From: Pirellulales bacterium
GTDB lineage: Bacteria > Planctomycetota > Planctomycetia > Pirellulales > JAGQOS01
Direction: 5' to 3'
NCBI GenBank assembly: GCA_028289525.1
Contig: JANQPJ010000152.1
Span: forward strand, 1 to 42,397
Length of the DNA stretch: 42,397 bases
Part shown: positions 9,957 through 18,108 of the stretch, piece by piece
Layout of the letters: each line of letters opens with the position of its first letter
Numbering within the stretch: position 1 is the first letter of the stretch
Made by a program: the position numbers and the translations under genes
Notes under the pieces: generated by a model
Seen by the model: only the letters and a program-made list of their open reading frames with translations
Told to the model about the DNA's origin: nothing
Databases searched by the model: none

Positions 9957-10709
9957 ATGCCATACGGAATGTATATCTCGGCCGAAGGAGCCCAGGCTCA
10001 GGCCCAGCGGATGGAGGTCATCTCCAACAACCTGGCCAACGTCAACACCCCTGGCTTCAAACGCGATGTGGCCACCTTTCAAGCCCGCTTTGCCGAAGCG
10101 ATCGAGCAAGGATTGGTGCCACCGGAGCAAGGAGGTGTCGAAGACATTGGCGGCGGCGTGATGCTCGACTCAGTCAGAACCGATTTTGCCACCGGCAACC
10201 TCCAACGCACCGGCCGCGATACTGACATGGCGATCGACGGCGAAGGGTTTTTCGAAATCCTCACCGAGCGAGGCAACATGCTAACCCGAGCTGGCAACTT
10301 CACGCTCAGCCCGAGTGGTCAGCTACAAACCCAATCAGGCGATCCAGTCCTCAGTACCGGTGGTAGCCCCATTACGATCGACTCAACACTTGGCCCTTGG
10401 CGCGTCACGCCTGATGGCGGCATCGAACAAGCCGGAGCCGTAACGCTCTTGTCATTAGTCAGGCCAGGTTCGTTGGGCGACTTGGCCAAGGCAGGCGAAA
10501 ACCTGTTTGCCCCGCTGGCTTCGGTTGAACAAGTGCCGGCCGCCGAGCGAAGCGTGCGGGCCGGCTATGTCGAGATGTCAGGCGTCAACGCCACCAGCAG
10601 CATGATGGAGTTGATCGAAACCTCGCGTGCCTTTGAAGCCAACATGCAACTGATCCAAAACCAAGACCACATGATCGGCACCCTAATCGGCCGAGTCCTG
10701 CAAAGCTAG
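9957..10709 (+). CDS. flgF: Flagellar basal-body rod protein, FlgF-like
   Basis: FlgF is a proximal rod subunit of the flagellar axial structure, exported by the flagellar type III apparatus. The ATG at 9957 gives MPYGMYISAEGAQAQ, matching the family start; the 30 bases of open frame before it (from a TTG) have no support. The N-terminal rod motif SNNLANVNTPGFKRD and the C-terminal axial helix ending ANMQLIQNQDHMIGT are present. At 250 residues it fits FlgF (about 250) better than FlgG, and a longer FlgG paralogue follows. It is the first gene of the cluster. Confidence 0.9.
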   Translation: MPYGMYISAEGAQAQAQRMEVISNNLANVNTPGFKRDVATFQARFAEAIEQGLVPPEQGGVEDIGGGVMLDSVRTDFATGNLQRTGRDTDMAIDGEGFFEILTERGNMLTRAGNFTLSPSGQLQTQSGDPVLSTGGSPITIDSTLGPWRVTPDGGIEQAGAVTLLSLVRPGSLGDLAKAGENLFAPLASVEQVPAAERSVRAGYVEMSGVNATSSMMELIETSRAFEANMQLIQNQDHMIGTLIGRVLQS

Positions 10710-10782
10710 TTCAAGAAACACGTCAGCACGTCAAATACCAAACTCTAAATCCTAAATCAGAAATCCCAACGGGGTAGTTGTT

Positions 10783-11586
10783 ATGAGCGTACAAACCCTT
10801 TACACCGCGGCCACCGGGATGGAGGCCTTGGAAACCAAGTTGGACGTGATCGCCAATAATCTGGCGAACGTGAATACGGTCGGCTTCAAACGCGATCGGG
10901 CCAACTTCGAAGACTTGTTCTACCGGCATCAAGCGGTGCCAGGGGCTCAGGATTCGGCTGGAAACCTAGCGCCGACCGGCATCGCCATCGGCCTCGGCTC
11001 GCGGGTTTCCAGCACTCAAACCGACTACGACCAAGGTGCGTTTCAAACCACGAACAACCAGCTTGACCTGGCCATCGAAGGCAACGGATTTTTCCAAGTG
11101 CAAGATCCTTCTGGTGAGACGCTCTACACACGGAGCGGTAATTTTTCGATCAACGCCAACGGCAACTTAGTAATGGGTTCGGCCAGCACCGGTCGCCTGG
11201 TCGAGCCGCCGGTCGTTTTTCCGCCAGACACGACCAATATTAGCATCTCGGCCGATGGGATTGTTGAAATCCAGCAGGCAGGCAACAGCCAGCTGCAACA
11301 GCTAGCCCAACTGCAGTTGGCCCAATTCACCAATCCCGATGGTCTTCAGAAGTTGGGCGAAAACTTGTTCCGCGAAACGGACGCTTCCGGCTCGGCAACC
11401 TTGGCCAACCCCGCCACGCAAGGGCTGGGAGTCGTGCGTCAGGGAACGCTCGAGTCGTCCAATGTCGAGCCTGTCCAAGAACTAATCGACCTGATCACAA
11501 CCCAACGTGCATTTGAACTGAACAGCCAGGCCGTCCAGGCAGGCGACCAAATTTTGCAACTGGTCGCCAACCTACGTCGGTTCTAA
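10783..11586 (+). CDS. flgG: Flagellar distal rod protein FlgG
   Basis: FlgG forms the distal rod that passes through the P and L rings. The 267-residue product has the N-terminal signature MSVQTLYTAATGMEA, then ANNLANVNTVGFKRDRANF. The C-terminal axial helix is LIDLITTQRAFELNSQAVQ, ending LVANLRRF. It is close in length to E. coli FlgG (260). The gene is separated from flgF by 73 nt that include a small CACGTC-AG-CACGTC repeat and GGGG before the start. Confidence 0.95.
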   Translation: MSVQTLYTAATGMEALETKLDVIANNLANVNTVGFKRDRANFEDLFYRHQAVPGAQDSAGNLAPTGIAIGLGSRVSSTQTDYDQGAFQTTNNQLDLAIEGNGFFQVQDPSGETLYTRSGNFSINANGNLVMGSASTGRLVEPPVVFPPDTTNISISADGIVEIQQAGNSQLQQLAQLQLAQFTNPDGLQKLGENLFRETDASGSATLANPATQGLGVVRQGTLESSNVEPVQELIDLITTQRAFELNSQAVQAGDQILQLVANLRRF

Positions 11587-11650
11587 TGCGCGGTCGAGAG
11601 TCGAGGGCACGCGCTAACACGGATTACTCACCACTCACCACTCACCACCT
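11587..11650 (+). repeat. Stop-abutting GCGC element with three ACTCACC heptads
   Basis: The element follows the flgG stop codon immediately: GCGCGGTCGAGAGTCGAGGG, then CACGCGCTAACACG, then three tandem ACTCACC units at 11626-11646. It ends 6-10 nt before the flgA ATG. It is a shortened version of the composite elements at 438-632 and 37121-37320 without the inverted core. Confidence 0.7.
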
Positions 11651-11656
11651 ACCAAC

Positions 11657-12733
11657 ATGAACCAGTCATCCACTAACTTGTGTTTCATCCTTCTACTCGG
11701 CACTGCCGTGTCGAGTTCCGCGGCCGAAATCCATCTTCGTTCTCAGGCTCGACCGGTGAGCAGCCTGGTCCGGTTGGCCGACATTGCTCAAGTCGTCGCC
11801 AACGATTCGCAACAACAAACAGAATTAGAGTCGATTGGCCTGGTGCCGGCCCCGGTCGACGGGCAGACTCGCTATTTGGGCATTCGCGAACTCCAGGATC
11901 TGCTCCACCTGCGAGGAGTCGACTTGACCACTTTACGGTTCTCGGGGGCCAGCCGCGTAGCGATTGGGGCCGATGCCGAGCAGCCAGGTCGTCGAACAAA
12001 TCGCCTTTCGACCCAAGAGGCCGGCCGTGCTCAACAACGAGTTCACCAGGCACTCCAACAGTACTTGGACGCCCAGGCACCGGGGGCCAACTGGCAGATT
12101 GCTTGTCCACTCAATGCCGCTCAAGTGGCCGCGGTTTCGCAGGCAGGCGGGGCCATTCAGGTCTCCGGAGGTCATGCGCCGTGGACTGGTCAGCAGCAGT
12201 TTCAGCTCCGCTTGATCCATCGAGGCGGAACGCAAACGATCGGCGTAACCGCTCAAGTGTCGCTGCCCCAGGCGGTGGTAACCGCTGCCAGGCCGTTGCC
12301 GCGCGGGGCGATCATCAATGCCTCGGATCTGGTTTTGCAGCCCAGCGATTCACCACGGCTGCGAGCTGGAGAAGATCTGTTTCATGAAATTGAATTGGTG
12401 GCCGGGATGGAGACCACTCGATCGGTGGCCGTGGGCGAGCCGATCCATGCTCGCAGTGTGAGAACGCCGCAGTTGGTTGCCCAAGGCGATGTAGTCACAG
12501 TCTACTCGAGAGCCGGAGGAATTTCGGTCCGCATCACCGCTCGGGCTCGGCAAGCTGGTGGATACGGAGATTTGATTGCAGTCGAAACCTTTGAAAGGAA
12601 ACGGTTTTTTGCTCGGATCAGCGGACCGCAACAAGTGGAAATCAGTGCCGAGCCGGCGCCGGCCAAACGTCCAACAACTGCCCAAGCTTCGCGCGAGGGC
12701 GGTCGGCGGGCTGTGGCCCTGGCCAACCAATGA
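11657..12733 (+). CDS. flgA: Flagellar P-ring assembly chaperone FlgA
   Basis: FlgA is a periplasmic chaperone for assembly of the FlgI P ring. The 358-residue product is longer than the E. coli protein (219). It has a signal peptide (1-23, cleavage after SSA/AAE), an additional N-terminal half (about 24-200), an SAF domain (ARPLPRGAIINASDL, 211-225) and the C-terminal FlgA domain (VRITARARQAGGYGDLIAVE, 291-310). The long N-terminal half with a Gln-rich helix is common in distant FlgA proteins. No Shine-Dalgarno sequence precedes the ATG; the leader is the C/A-rich ACTCACC repeat. The gene lies between flgG and flgH. Confidence 0.88.
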   Translation: MNQSSTNLCFILLLGTAVSSSAAEIHLRSQARPVSSLVRLADIAQVVANDSQQQTELESIGLVPAPVDGQTRYLGIRELQDLLHLRGVDLTTLRFSGASRVAIGADAEQPGRRTNRLSTQEAGRAQQRVHQALQQYLDAQAPGANWQIACPLNAAQVAAVSQAGGAIQVSGGHAPWTGQQQFQLRLIHRGGTQTIGVTAQVSLPQAVVTAARPLPRGAIINASDLVLQPSDSPRLRAGEDLFHEIELVAGMETTRSVAVGEPIHARSVRTPQLVAQGDVVTVYSRAGGISVRITARARQAGGYGDLIAVETFERKRFFARISGPQQVEISAEPAPAKRPTTAQASREGGRRAVALANQ

Positions 12734-12787
12734 GGACGCGGTGAAGGGTTGAGGGTGTAGGGTGGAGGGAAAACGCTTACGCGGAGA
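12731..12787 (+). repeat. G-rich/GCGC element abutting the flgA stop
   Basis: Beginning at the flgA TGA, the stretch GACGCGGTGAAGGGTTGAGG continues as GTGTAGGGTGGAGGGA, then ACGCTTACGCGG. It is a member of the same G-rich family as the copies at 438, 9616 and 37300. Its end supplies the GGAG (12783-12786) that serves as Shine-Dalgarno 6 nt before the flgH ATG. Confidence 0.7.
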
Positions 12788-12792
12788 TAGAT

Positions 12793-13473
12793 ATGAAAAT
12801 TGGGTTGAATGACTTAGCCAAAGTTGGAATGGTTTGGATGCTGTTGTTGGCTTCCGGCGCTCAGGCACAGGATAGCAGTCTGTTTCAACGCGGGCCGCGC
12901 TCGTTGAATGAGCCGTTTTTAACGGTCGACAATGCGTCGCTGTTGTACCGACGGCCCAATCCGCCCAAGACGCTCAAGCTCCATGATCTGGTAACGGTCG
13001 TCGTCAGTCTGAACTCGCGGATGTTGAGCGAAGGCGATGCCGAGAGTCGAAAGACGGCCAATATCCAAGCAGTGCTGGCCGACTGGGTTGGACTGGATGG
13101 CCTGGCGCTGCGACCTGACCCACAAACACCTGGCGACCCTACGATCGACGGCTCGCTCAGTAGCCAATATCGAGCTGAGTCAGACATCGAAACCCGAAAC
13201 ACGTTGACCTTCACCATCCAATCGACAGTGGTCGACGTGCGACCCAACGGCAACTTGGTGATTGAAGCCCGGCAAGAGGTGACCAACAACGGAGAAATTT
13301 GGGAAAAATCGATCACCGGAATCATTCGCCGCGAAGATGTGAATCCAGACAATACGGTCGAAAGTGATAAGGTGGCCGACCTGCGACTCTTCAAGCGTGA
13401 ACGGGGTACGGTGCGCGACGGTTATCGTCGCGGCTGGCTGGTGAAGTTTTATGACCGTTTCCATCCTTTCTAA
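12793..13473 (+). CDS. flgH: Flagellar L-ring protein FlgH, non-lipoprotein form
   Basis: FlgH builds the L ring in the outer membrane around the rod. The 226-residue sequence has the family features LHDLVTVVVSLNSRM, then NTLTFTIQSTVVDVRPNGNL, then IEARQEVTNNGE and the end GWLVKFYDRFHPF. A signal peptide is seen (hydrophobic 9-22, likely cleavage after AQA), but the protein contains no cysteine at all, so it cannot be lipidated like the enteric FlgH. It lies between flgA and flgI, in the usual order. Confidence 0.92.
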   Translation: MKIGLNDLAKVGMVWMLLLASGAQAQDSSLFQRGPRSLNEPFLTVDNASLLYRRPNPPKTLKLHDLVTVVVSLNSRMLSEGDAESRKTANIQAVLADWVGLDGLALRPDPQTPGDPTIDGSLSSQYRAESDIETRNTLTFTIQSTVVDVRPNGNLVIEARQEVTNNGEIWEKSITGIIRREDVNPDNTVESDKVADLRLFKRERGTVRDGYRRGWLVKFYDRFHPF

Positions 13474-13535
13474 GTGAATAGTATCCCAAGCCTGGTTGTT
13501 GCGATTAAATCTTTCGCCGGAGAATCGAGTTCGCC

Positions 13536-14627
13536 ATGTTCGTCAAACGCTTCCTAATCAACCTGTTGGCCGTGGTCGTCACCCTGAGTGTCTTGGCCAC
13601 CCCGGCACTGGCCGGCAAGACGGTGCTTCGCAACATCTGTCGGGTGAAAGGCCAGGAAGAGAACACCCTGCGAGGGCTCGGCTTGGTGGTCGGCCTGCAA
13701 GGGACCGGTGATTCAGATGACAGCTTGCCGACCATGCGGGCATTGGCCAGAGCCATGGAACTGATGAACATGCCGGTCGTGGGCGCCGGGTTCAGCGATC
13801 AGGAAATTTTACAACAATTCAAAGGAACCAAAAATGTAGCGTTGGTTTGGGTCACCGCCACTGTGCCGGCGACCGGGGGCCGGCGAGGCGACGCCCTCGA
13901 CTGCACCGTGAGCGCGATTCGAGCCAAAAGCTTGAAACACGGCGAACTAGTCTTTGCCGCGCTCCAGGGGCCGAATATTCGCGACTCGCGAATTTATGCC
14001 TTGGCCAGCGGCCGGCTCCATTTGGACGACTCGACCCATTTGACTCATGCCAAAATCTTTCGCGGCTGCCGGCTCGAGGAAAACGTCCGCAATGGTTTTC
14101 AAAAAGATGGCAAAATCACTCTTGTGTTGAACAAAAACCACGCCGGATTTCAAGTCGCCTATGAAGTGGCCAATACGATTAACACCCAATTTGGCTACCA
14201 AGGCGGCGGCGGCACGCAAGACGATGAAGTCGCGCGACCGATCGATCCGAGCAACATCGAGGTGCGCATCCCCGACGCCTACCGCGATGTGCCAGTGCAG
14301 TTCGTGGCCGAGGTGATGGAGTTGGGCGTGTTCCGTGTGCAAACCGAAGCACGAGTGGTGATTAACGAACGGGCTGGCAGCATTGTGATCGGCGGCGACG
14401 TGGAGATTGGCCCGGCGGTGGTTGCCCACAAAAATGTGACGGTCGATACTCAAGCTCCCCAGGATTCGCCCTTCGTGGCCTTGGACCCCGAGGCGACCGA
14501 GACGCCTAAACTGAAGTCGTTGGTGGCCGCCTTGGAACGCGTGAAAGTCCCGCCGAGCGACGTGATCGAGATCATCAAAGGCCTCGACCGCAACGGCAAG
14601 CTGCACGCCAAACTGATTATCGAATAA
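13536..14627 (+). CDS. flgI: Flagellar P-ring protein FlgI
   Basis: FlgI forms the P ring in the peptidoglycan layer. The 363-residue protein is the usual length (E. coli 365). After a signal peptide (1-27, ATPALA) it has LRGLGLVVGLQGTGDSDDSL, KGTKNVALVWVTATVPATG, the GDALDCTVSAI segment and the ending LDRNGKLHAKLIIE, all typical. The rod-binding gene follows 25 nt downstream. This is a clear ring-forming protein and indicates a peptidoglycan wall with an outer membrane around it. Confidence 0.96.
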   Translation: MFVKRFLINLLAVVVTLSVLATPALAGKTVLRNICRVKGQEENTLRGLGLVVGLQGTGDSDDSLPTMRALARAMELMNMPVVGAGFSDQEILQQFKGTKNVALVWVTATVPATGGRRGDALDCTVSAIRAKSLKHGELVFAALQGPNIRDSRIYALASGRLHLDDSTHLTHAKIFRGCRLEENVRNGFQKDGKITLVLNKNHAGFQVAYEVANTINTQFGYQGGGGTQDDEVARPIDPSNIEVRIPDAYRDVPVQFVAEVMELGVFRVQTEARVVINERAGSIVIGGDVEIGPAVVAHKNVTVDTQAPQDSPFVALDPEATETPKLKSLVAALERVKVPPSDVIEIIKGLDRNGKLHAKLIIE

Positions 14628-14652
14628 CCAAGGTCGCCACGAAAACAATCTC

Positions 14653-15054
14653 ATGCAAAGTCTCGACACACTTTTGGCTTCGACGCCGCTCGACACCTCG
14701 GCCGCCACGCGGCTGCAGGCCAGCGGCGCGCCGAAGCCTGGCCCAGACGAGGTGGCCCAGGCACGCGACGTGCATGACGCCTTTACGTCGTTTGTCGGCG
14801 AAACGTTTTTTGCCCAAATGATCAAGGCAATGCGCAGTTCACAAGACAAGGCAGCCTATTTTCACGGCGGTCGGGCAGAAGAGGTGTTCCGCTCTCAATT
14901 AGATCAAACACTGGCCGAGCAGATGACCCAGAGCAATGGGGCGCAAATTTCCGAAGGCTTGTTCCGCAATCAGTTCCCCCATTTGGCCGAAGTGCTCCAG
15001 GCAGCCGATCAGGCCGGCAGCCTGCAAGACTTGGAGCAGCTGGTAAGACGATAG
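14653..15054 (+). CDS. flgJ: Rod-binding protein, FlgJ N-terminal domain only
   Basis: The 133-residue product matches the rod-binding (rod cap) half of FlgJ: helix VHDAFTSFVGETFFAQMIKA, then YFHGGRAEEVFRSQLDQTLA with FRSQLD, then the helical end. The C-terminal muramidase domain found in enterobacterial FlgJ is absent, as in many other phyla, so a separate lytic enzyme would be required to open the peptidoglycan. It probably acts in the periplasm at the growing rod tip. It is the last gene before a 427-nt gap. Confidence 0.82.
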   Translation: MQSLDTLLASTPLDTSAATRLQASGAPKPGPDEVAQARDVHDAFTSFVGETFFAQMIKAMRSSQDKAAYFHGGRAEEVFRSQLDQTLAEQMTQSNGAQISEGLFRNQFPHLAEVLQAADQAGSLQDLEQLVRR

Positions 15055-15481
15055 TAAAACTAATTTTTGAATGAAGCTAGTACCTTCATTCACTTGAATT
15101 TGTGAGTTGTAAGCTTCTGTTTCCCCCCTAGCCGCGACAAGACTTTGTCGCCGGGAAGCCTTGGGCCGTAACACGAAACTTTGCCAAACAACAAATACAA
15201 GCACGTAGCGCCGCGAGTTGACCGTGAAGTTCGAGATTCAGTGGTTGCACATTTCTCATGTTGAGCAGTAGCAGCGGTCGGTGATCGCTCGCGAAACCGT
15301 TGATTTTACAGATTTCCAGAAAACAATCGGTTTTCGAGCCCTTGTTTTTGGAACGACTGAGATTCATTCGCTGACGCGTCATGCTTGTATTTTTCATTTA
15401 GCCTGTTTTGAGACAAAGCCCAAAATCCCCCCTTAAGAAAATTCACTTCGTGAAATGACTAAACAAGAAGAGAGGCACCCA
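15055..15481. other. Intergenic region with repeats inside the flagellar cluster
   Basis: No convincing gene is seen in this gap. It holds a GCGAGCGGCC-type repeat at 15270-15297. A 19-nt sequence TGTTTTGAGACAAAGCCCA at 15404-15422 recurs in reverse at 42302-42320. A minus-strand open frame over 15128-15397 reads through the repeat (FASDHRPLLLL) and is judged spurious. A promoter for flgN-flgK may lie here but was not identified. Confidence 0.6.
15270..15297 (-). repeat. GCGAGCGGCC-type repeat copy
   Basis: The sequence AGCAGCGGTCGGTGATCGC followed by TCGCGAAAC is a variant copy in reverse orientation of the repeat seen at the pyrG end. Mismatches fall in the central stem. Confidence 0.75.
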
Positions 15482-15997
15482 ATGGACAACTCCCCCACGG
15501 CAGACTCGCTGCCCGAAGTCGCTTGGGAAACAGAAATCGCTGAACTGCTGTCAATGCTGTCAGCAACCCAAGGCGAAATGCTCGAACTGCTAGGCGAAAA
15601 ACGCCAAGCCTTGGTCGATGGCGACTCCCAACGCTTAACCGCGATTGGACCGCGCGAAGAGAGCCTGGTGGCCAGGCTGTCGGAATGCCAACAACGCCGG
15701 GCATCGTTGCTCGAATCGGCAGCCGAACACGGCTTGCCTGCTGGCAGCATCGAGGCTCTGTCGGCTGCGGTGACCGGCGACGAATCTCATGAAAGGCAAA
15801 ACGAGATTCGTGACGCCAAGCAACAGGCAAGATTGTTGCAGCACCATAGCCTTACCAGTTGGGTGCTCGTCCAACGCACCGTGCTGCATCTTTCTCAGCT
15901 CTTAGAGATTATTGCTACTGGAGGGCAAATGCAGCCGACATATGGAAAAGGGGGAACCTCGTCGGCCAGTGGTTCCTTAGTCGACCAGGCCGTTTAA
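15482..15997 (+). CDS. flgN: FlgN-family flagellar export chaperone
   Basis: FlgN is the cytoplasmic chaperone for the hook-associated proteins FlgK and FlgL, which are encoded next. The 171-residue product is almost all helix with heptad-like Leu/Glu patterns (LLSMLSATQGEMLELLGEKR), the usual FlgN form. The C-terminal tail has YGKGG and SLVDQAV, which resembles planctomycete FlgN proteins. ATG at 15482 is chosen because AGAGG lies 6 nt upstream; an ATG 27 nt earlier has no Shine-Dalgarno. The assignment rests on coiled-coil form and position. Confidence 0.78.
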   Translation: MDNSPTADSLPEVAWETEIAELLSMLSATQGEMLELLGEKRQALVDGDSQRLTAIGPREESLVARLSECQQRRASLLESAAEHGLPAGSIEALSAAVTGDESHERQNEIRDAKQQARLLQHHSLTSWVLVQRTVLHLSQLLEIIATGGQMQPTYGKGGTSSASGSLVDQAV

Positions 15998-16071
15998 GCA
16001 CCATTACGCAATGACAGCACTGCCAGCACTCTCGGCCCTAGCCCTTTGCCTCTAAACCCTGGAACTGAACC

Positions 16072-17769
16072 GTGTCGCTATTCGGATCAATTCAACTTGC
16101 CAACAACACTCTGAGAGCCTCGCAGATCGGCCTGCAGGTGGTCGGGCAGAACATCGCCAACGCGAATACCCCAGGGTATATTCGCGAAGAGGTGATTCTG
16201 GCCCCCGCGACCACGCAGCGCCAGGGCGGATTGCTGCTCGGTTTAGGGGTAAGAATCGAGGCCGTGGTCCAAGAAATCGACACCTTTCTCGAGGCGCGGC
16301 TACGCGGCGCGGTCAGCGATCGGGCCAGCGCCGAGGCTCAGGAAAGAACCTACCTCGATCTGGAAGGCTTGATCGGCGAACTTTCCGACACCGACCTGTC
16401 GACCTCGCTCAACAGTTTTTTCAACAGCATTTCGGAAGTGCTCAACCAGCCGGAAAACGCCGCGGTGCGGAATCTGGCGGTTCTCCAAGGCCGCACGCTG
16501 GCGACCGATGTGCGGCGGTTGTTCGGACGCGCGCTCGAACTGCACGAAGATGTGAACAATCGGGTTACCGATCTGTCGAGAGACATTAACCGACTGACCT
16601 CGGAAATTCGGGAACTCAACGTGCGAATCGCCTCGGCCGAAAGCGGCGGGGCCACGCCGAGCGACGCGGTAGGATTGCGAGATCAACGCTTGTTGGCGCT
16701 GACCCAATTGGCCGAGTTGACCAACATCAATGCCATTGAACAGCCGGATAGCACGGTGTCGATCTTCGTCGATGGGGATTTTCTCGTGCTAGGAAACGAA
16801 CGTCGAGAAGTAACCGTGGCCGATGTGAGTGACAATGGCCGGATTCGTAGCGAGATTCGCATCGCCGCGACCGATTCGCCTCTCAGCGCCGAGGGGGGCG
16901 CGCTGGCGGGTTTGACCGAGTCGCGCGATGTGATTCTCGATGGGTTTCTCGATGGATTGGATGACTTTGCCCGCACGCTGTCATTCGAGTTCAACCAAAT
17001 TTTTTCCAGCGGCCAAGGGCTCTCCGGCTACGAAGAGTTGGTGAGCGAGTTCGCCGTCGACGCGAGCGACGCCACGTTGGACGCCGCGAATCTTCCCTTT
17101 ACGCCAGAAAACGGCTCGTTCGAGGTGCTAGTCTACAACACCCAAACGGAGCTCTCCCAAACTTCGACAATTCGCGTCGACTTGAACGGCCTGGACGAAG
17201 ACTCCACGCTGGCCGACGTGGTGGCCCAACTCGAAGCGGTCGACGGAATTTCGGCGCAGATTACTCCCACCGGTCGGTTGTCGATCGAAAGCGATGCGGT
17301 CGACTCGACGTTTGCCTTCGCGAACGACAGCAGTGGGCTGCTGGCCTCGCTCGGCATCAATACGTTTTTTAGCGGCACCGGCGCCGCTGATATTGATGTG
17401 AGTCAAGCCATTCAGGATGACTCGTCCAAGTTTGCCGCTAGCCGGAATGGGATTGGAGAAGACACGCTGATCGCGATCGACTTGGCTGCGTTTCTCGATC
17501 GGCCGCTCGATTCGGTCGGCGGCGAAAACTTGGCCGAGCAATATGACACCTTGATCAATACAACGGTGCAAGGGTCGACCGTTACGCGGAGTGTGGCCGA
17601 AGGGTTGCGGGTGTTCGAGTCGTCGCTCGAGTCGGAAAAATTGGCCACGAGCGGTGTCAACCTGGATGAAGAAGCGGTCCGCTTGATTGCCTTTCAACGA
17701 ACCTATCAGGCTTCGGCCCGATATATTGCCACGATTTCCGATCTGCTGGACGTGCTGGTCAACTTATAG
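16072..17769 (+). CDS. flgK: Flagellar hook-associated protein 1 (FlgK)
   Basis: FlgK is the first hook-filament junction protein. The 565-residue product starts at a GTG with the family N-terminus SLFGSIQLANNTLRASQ and QNIANANTPGYIREEV. The central part (about 330-470) is strand-rich and contains a flagellin hook-IN-like segment with LADVVAQLEAVDGISAQI. The C-terminal helix GVNLDEEAVRLIAFQRTYQA is diagnostic. It lies 74 nt after flgN and before flgL. Length is close to E. coli FlgK (547). Confidence 0.93.
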   Translation: MSLFGSIQLANNTLRASQIGLQVVGQNIANANTPGYIREEVILAPATTQRQGGLLLGLGVRIEAVVQEIDTFLEARLRGAVSDRASAEAQERTYLDLEGLIGELSDTDLSTSLNSFFNSISEVLNQPENAAVRNLAVLQGRTLATDVRRLFGRALELHEDVNNRVTDLSRDINRLTSEIRELNVRIASAESGGATPSDAVGLRDQRLLALTQLAELTNINAIEQPDSTVSIFVDGDFLVLGNERREVTVADVSDNGRIRSEIRIAATDSPLSAEGGALAGLTESRDVILDGFLDGLDDFARTLSFEFNQIFSSGQGLSGYEELVSEFAVDASDATLDAANLPFTPENGSFEVLVYNTQTELSQTSTIRVDLNGLDEDSTLADVVAQLEAVDGISAQITPTGRLSIESDAVDSTFAFANDSSGLLASLGINTFFSGTGAADIDVSQAIQDDSSKFAASRNGIGEDTLIAIDLAAFLDRPLDSVGGENLAEQYDTLINTTVQGSTVTRSVAEGLRVFESSLESEKLATSGVNLDEEAVRLIAFQRTYQASARYIATISDLLDVLVNL

Positions 17770-17833
17770 CGGCGTTCGTCCCTTCCAAAGCTTAGACAGG
17801 ACAAGTACACCAAAGAGCTAAACAGAACAAAGA

Positions 17834-17863
17834 CACCACAGAGGGCACAGAGAACACCGAGGG
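17834..17863 (+). repeat. CACAGAGAACACCGAGG-type repeat
   Basis: The A/C/G-rich tract CACCACAGAGGGCACAGAG, then AACACCGAGGG, has internal 10-nt periodicity. It resembles the widespread short ACAGAGAACACAGAGG repeats seen in many environmental bacteria. Only one copy is in the window and its function is not known. Confidence 0.5.
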
Positions 17864-17906
17864 AAAGCGTTTTAGTCTGCTTACACGCGCAGGCGTCGTT
17901 TCTCTT

Positions 17907-18026
17907 GTTCCCAAGCTCTGCTTCAAGGCATTTCGAGAAACGTAGGTCGACGAGCGAGGAATCAATAAAAGGATGCCTGGGAAGCAGAGCATCCTTCCAA
18001 AGCGTTCCCAAGCAGAGCTTGAGAAC
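17907..18026 (+). repeat. TTCCCAAGCTCTGCTT paired element, copy 1
   Basis: The element begins GTTCCCAAGCTCTGCTTC and ends GTTCCCAAGCAGAGCTTG-AGAAC, with CTGGGAAGCAGAGC in its middle. It recurs almost intact at 24717-24823 and as a minimal palindrome at 25610-25654. It lies between flgK and flgL; an open frame running through it in phase with flgL is not thought to be part of that gene. Confidence 0.75.
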
Positions 18027-18108
18027 GAGACGAAAAAGTACGTGCGATCAATTCCCAAAACGCATCCTACAAACCAAGTCACCATTTTCTACCCTACCGC
18101 GAACTTCC

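Noticed and set aside
15128-15397. Minus-strand open frame of 89 codons between flgJ and flgN
   Set aside because: It reads through a dispersed repeat (FASDHRPLLLL), has no Shine-Dalgarno and no recognisable domain.
17905-18108. Extension of flgL by 68 codons at the N-terminus
   Set aside because: The extension is made of the TTCCCAAGC repeat; the family N-terminus starts at MTSVSS, ATG at 18109.
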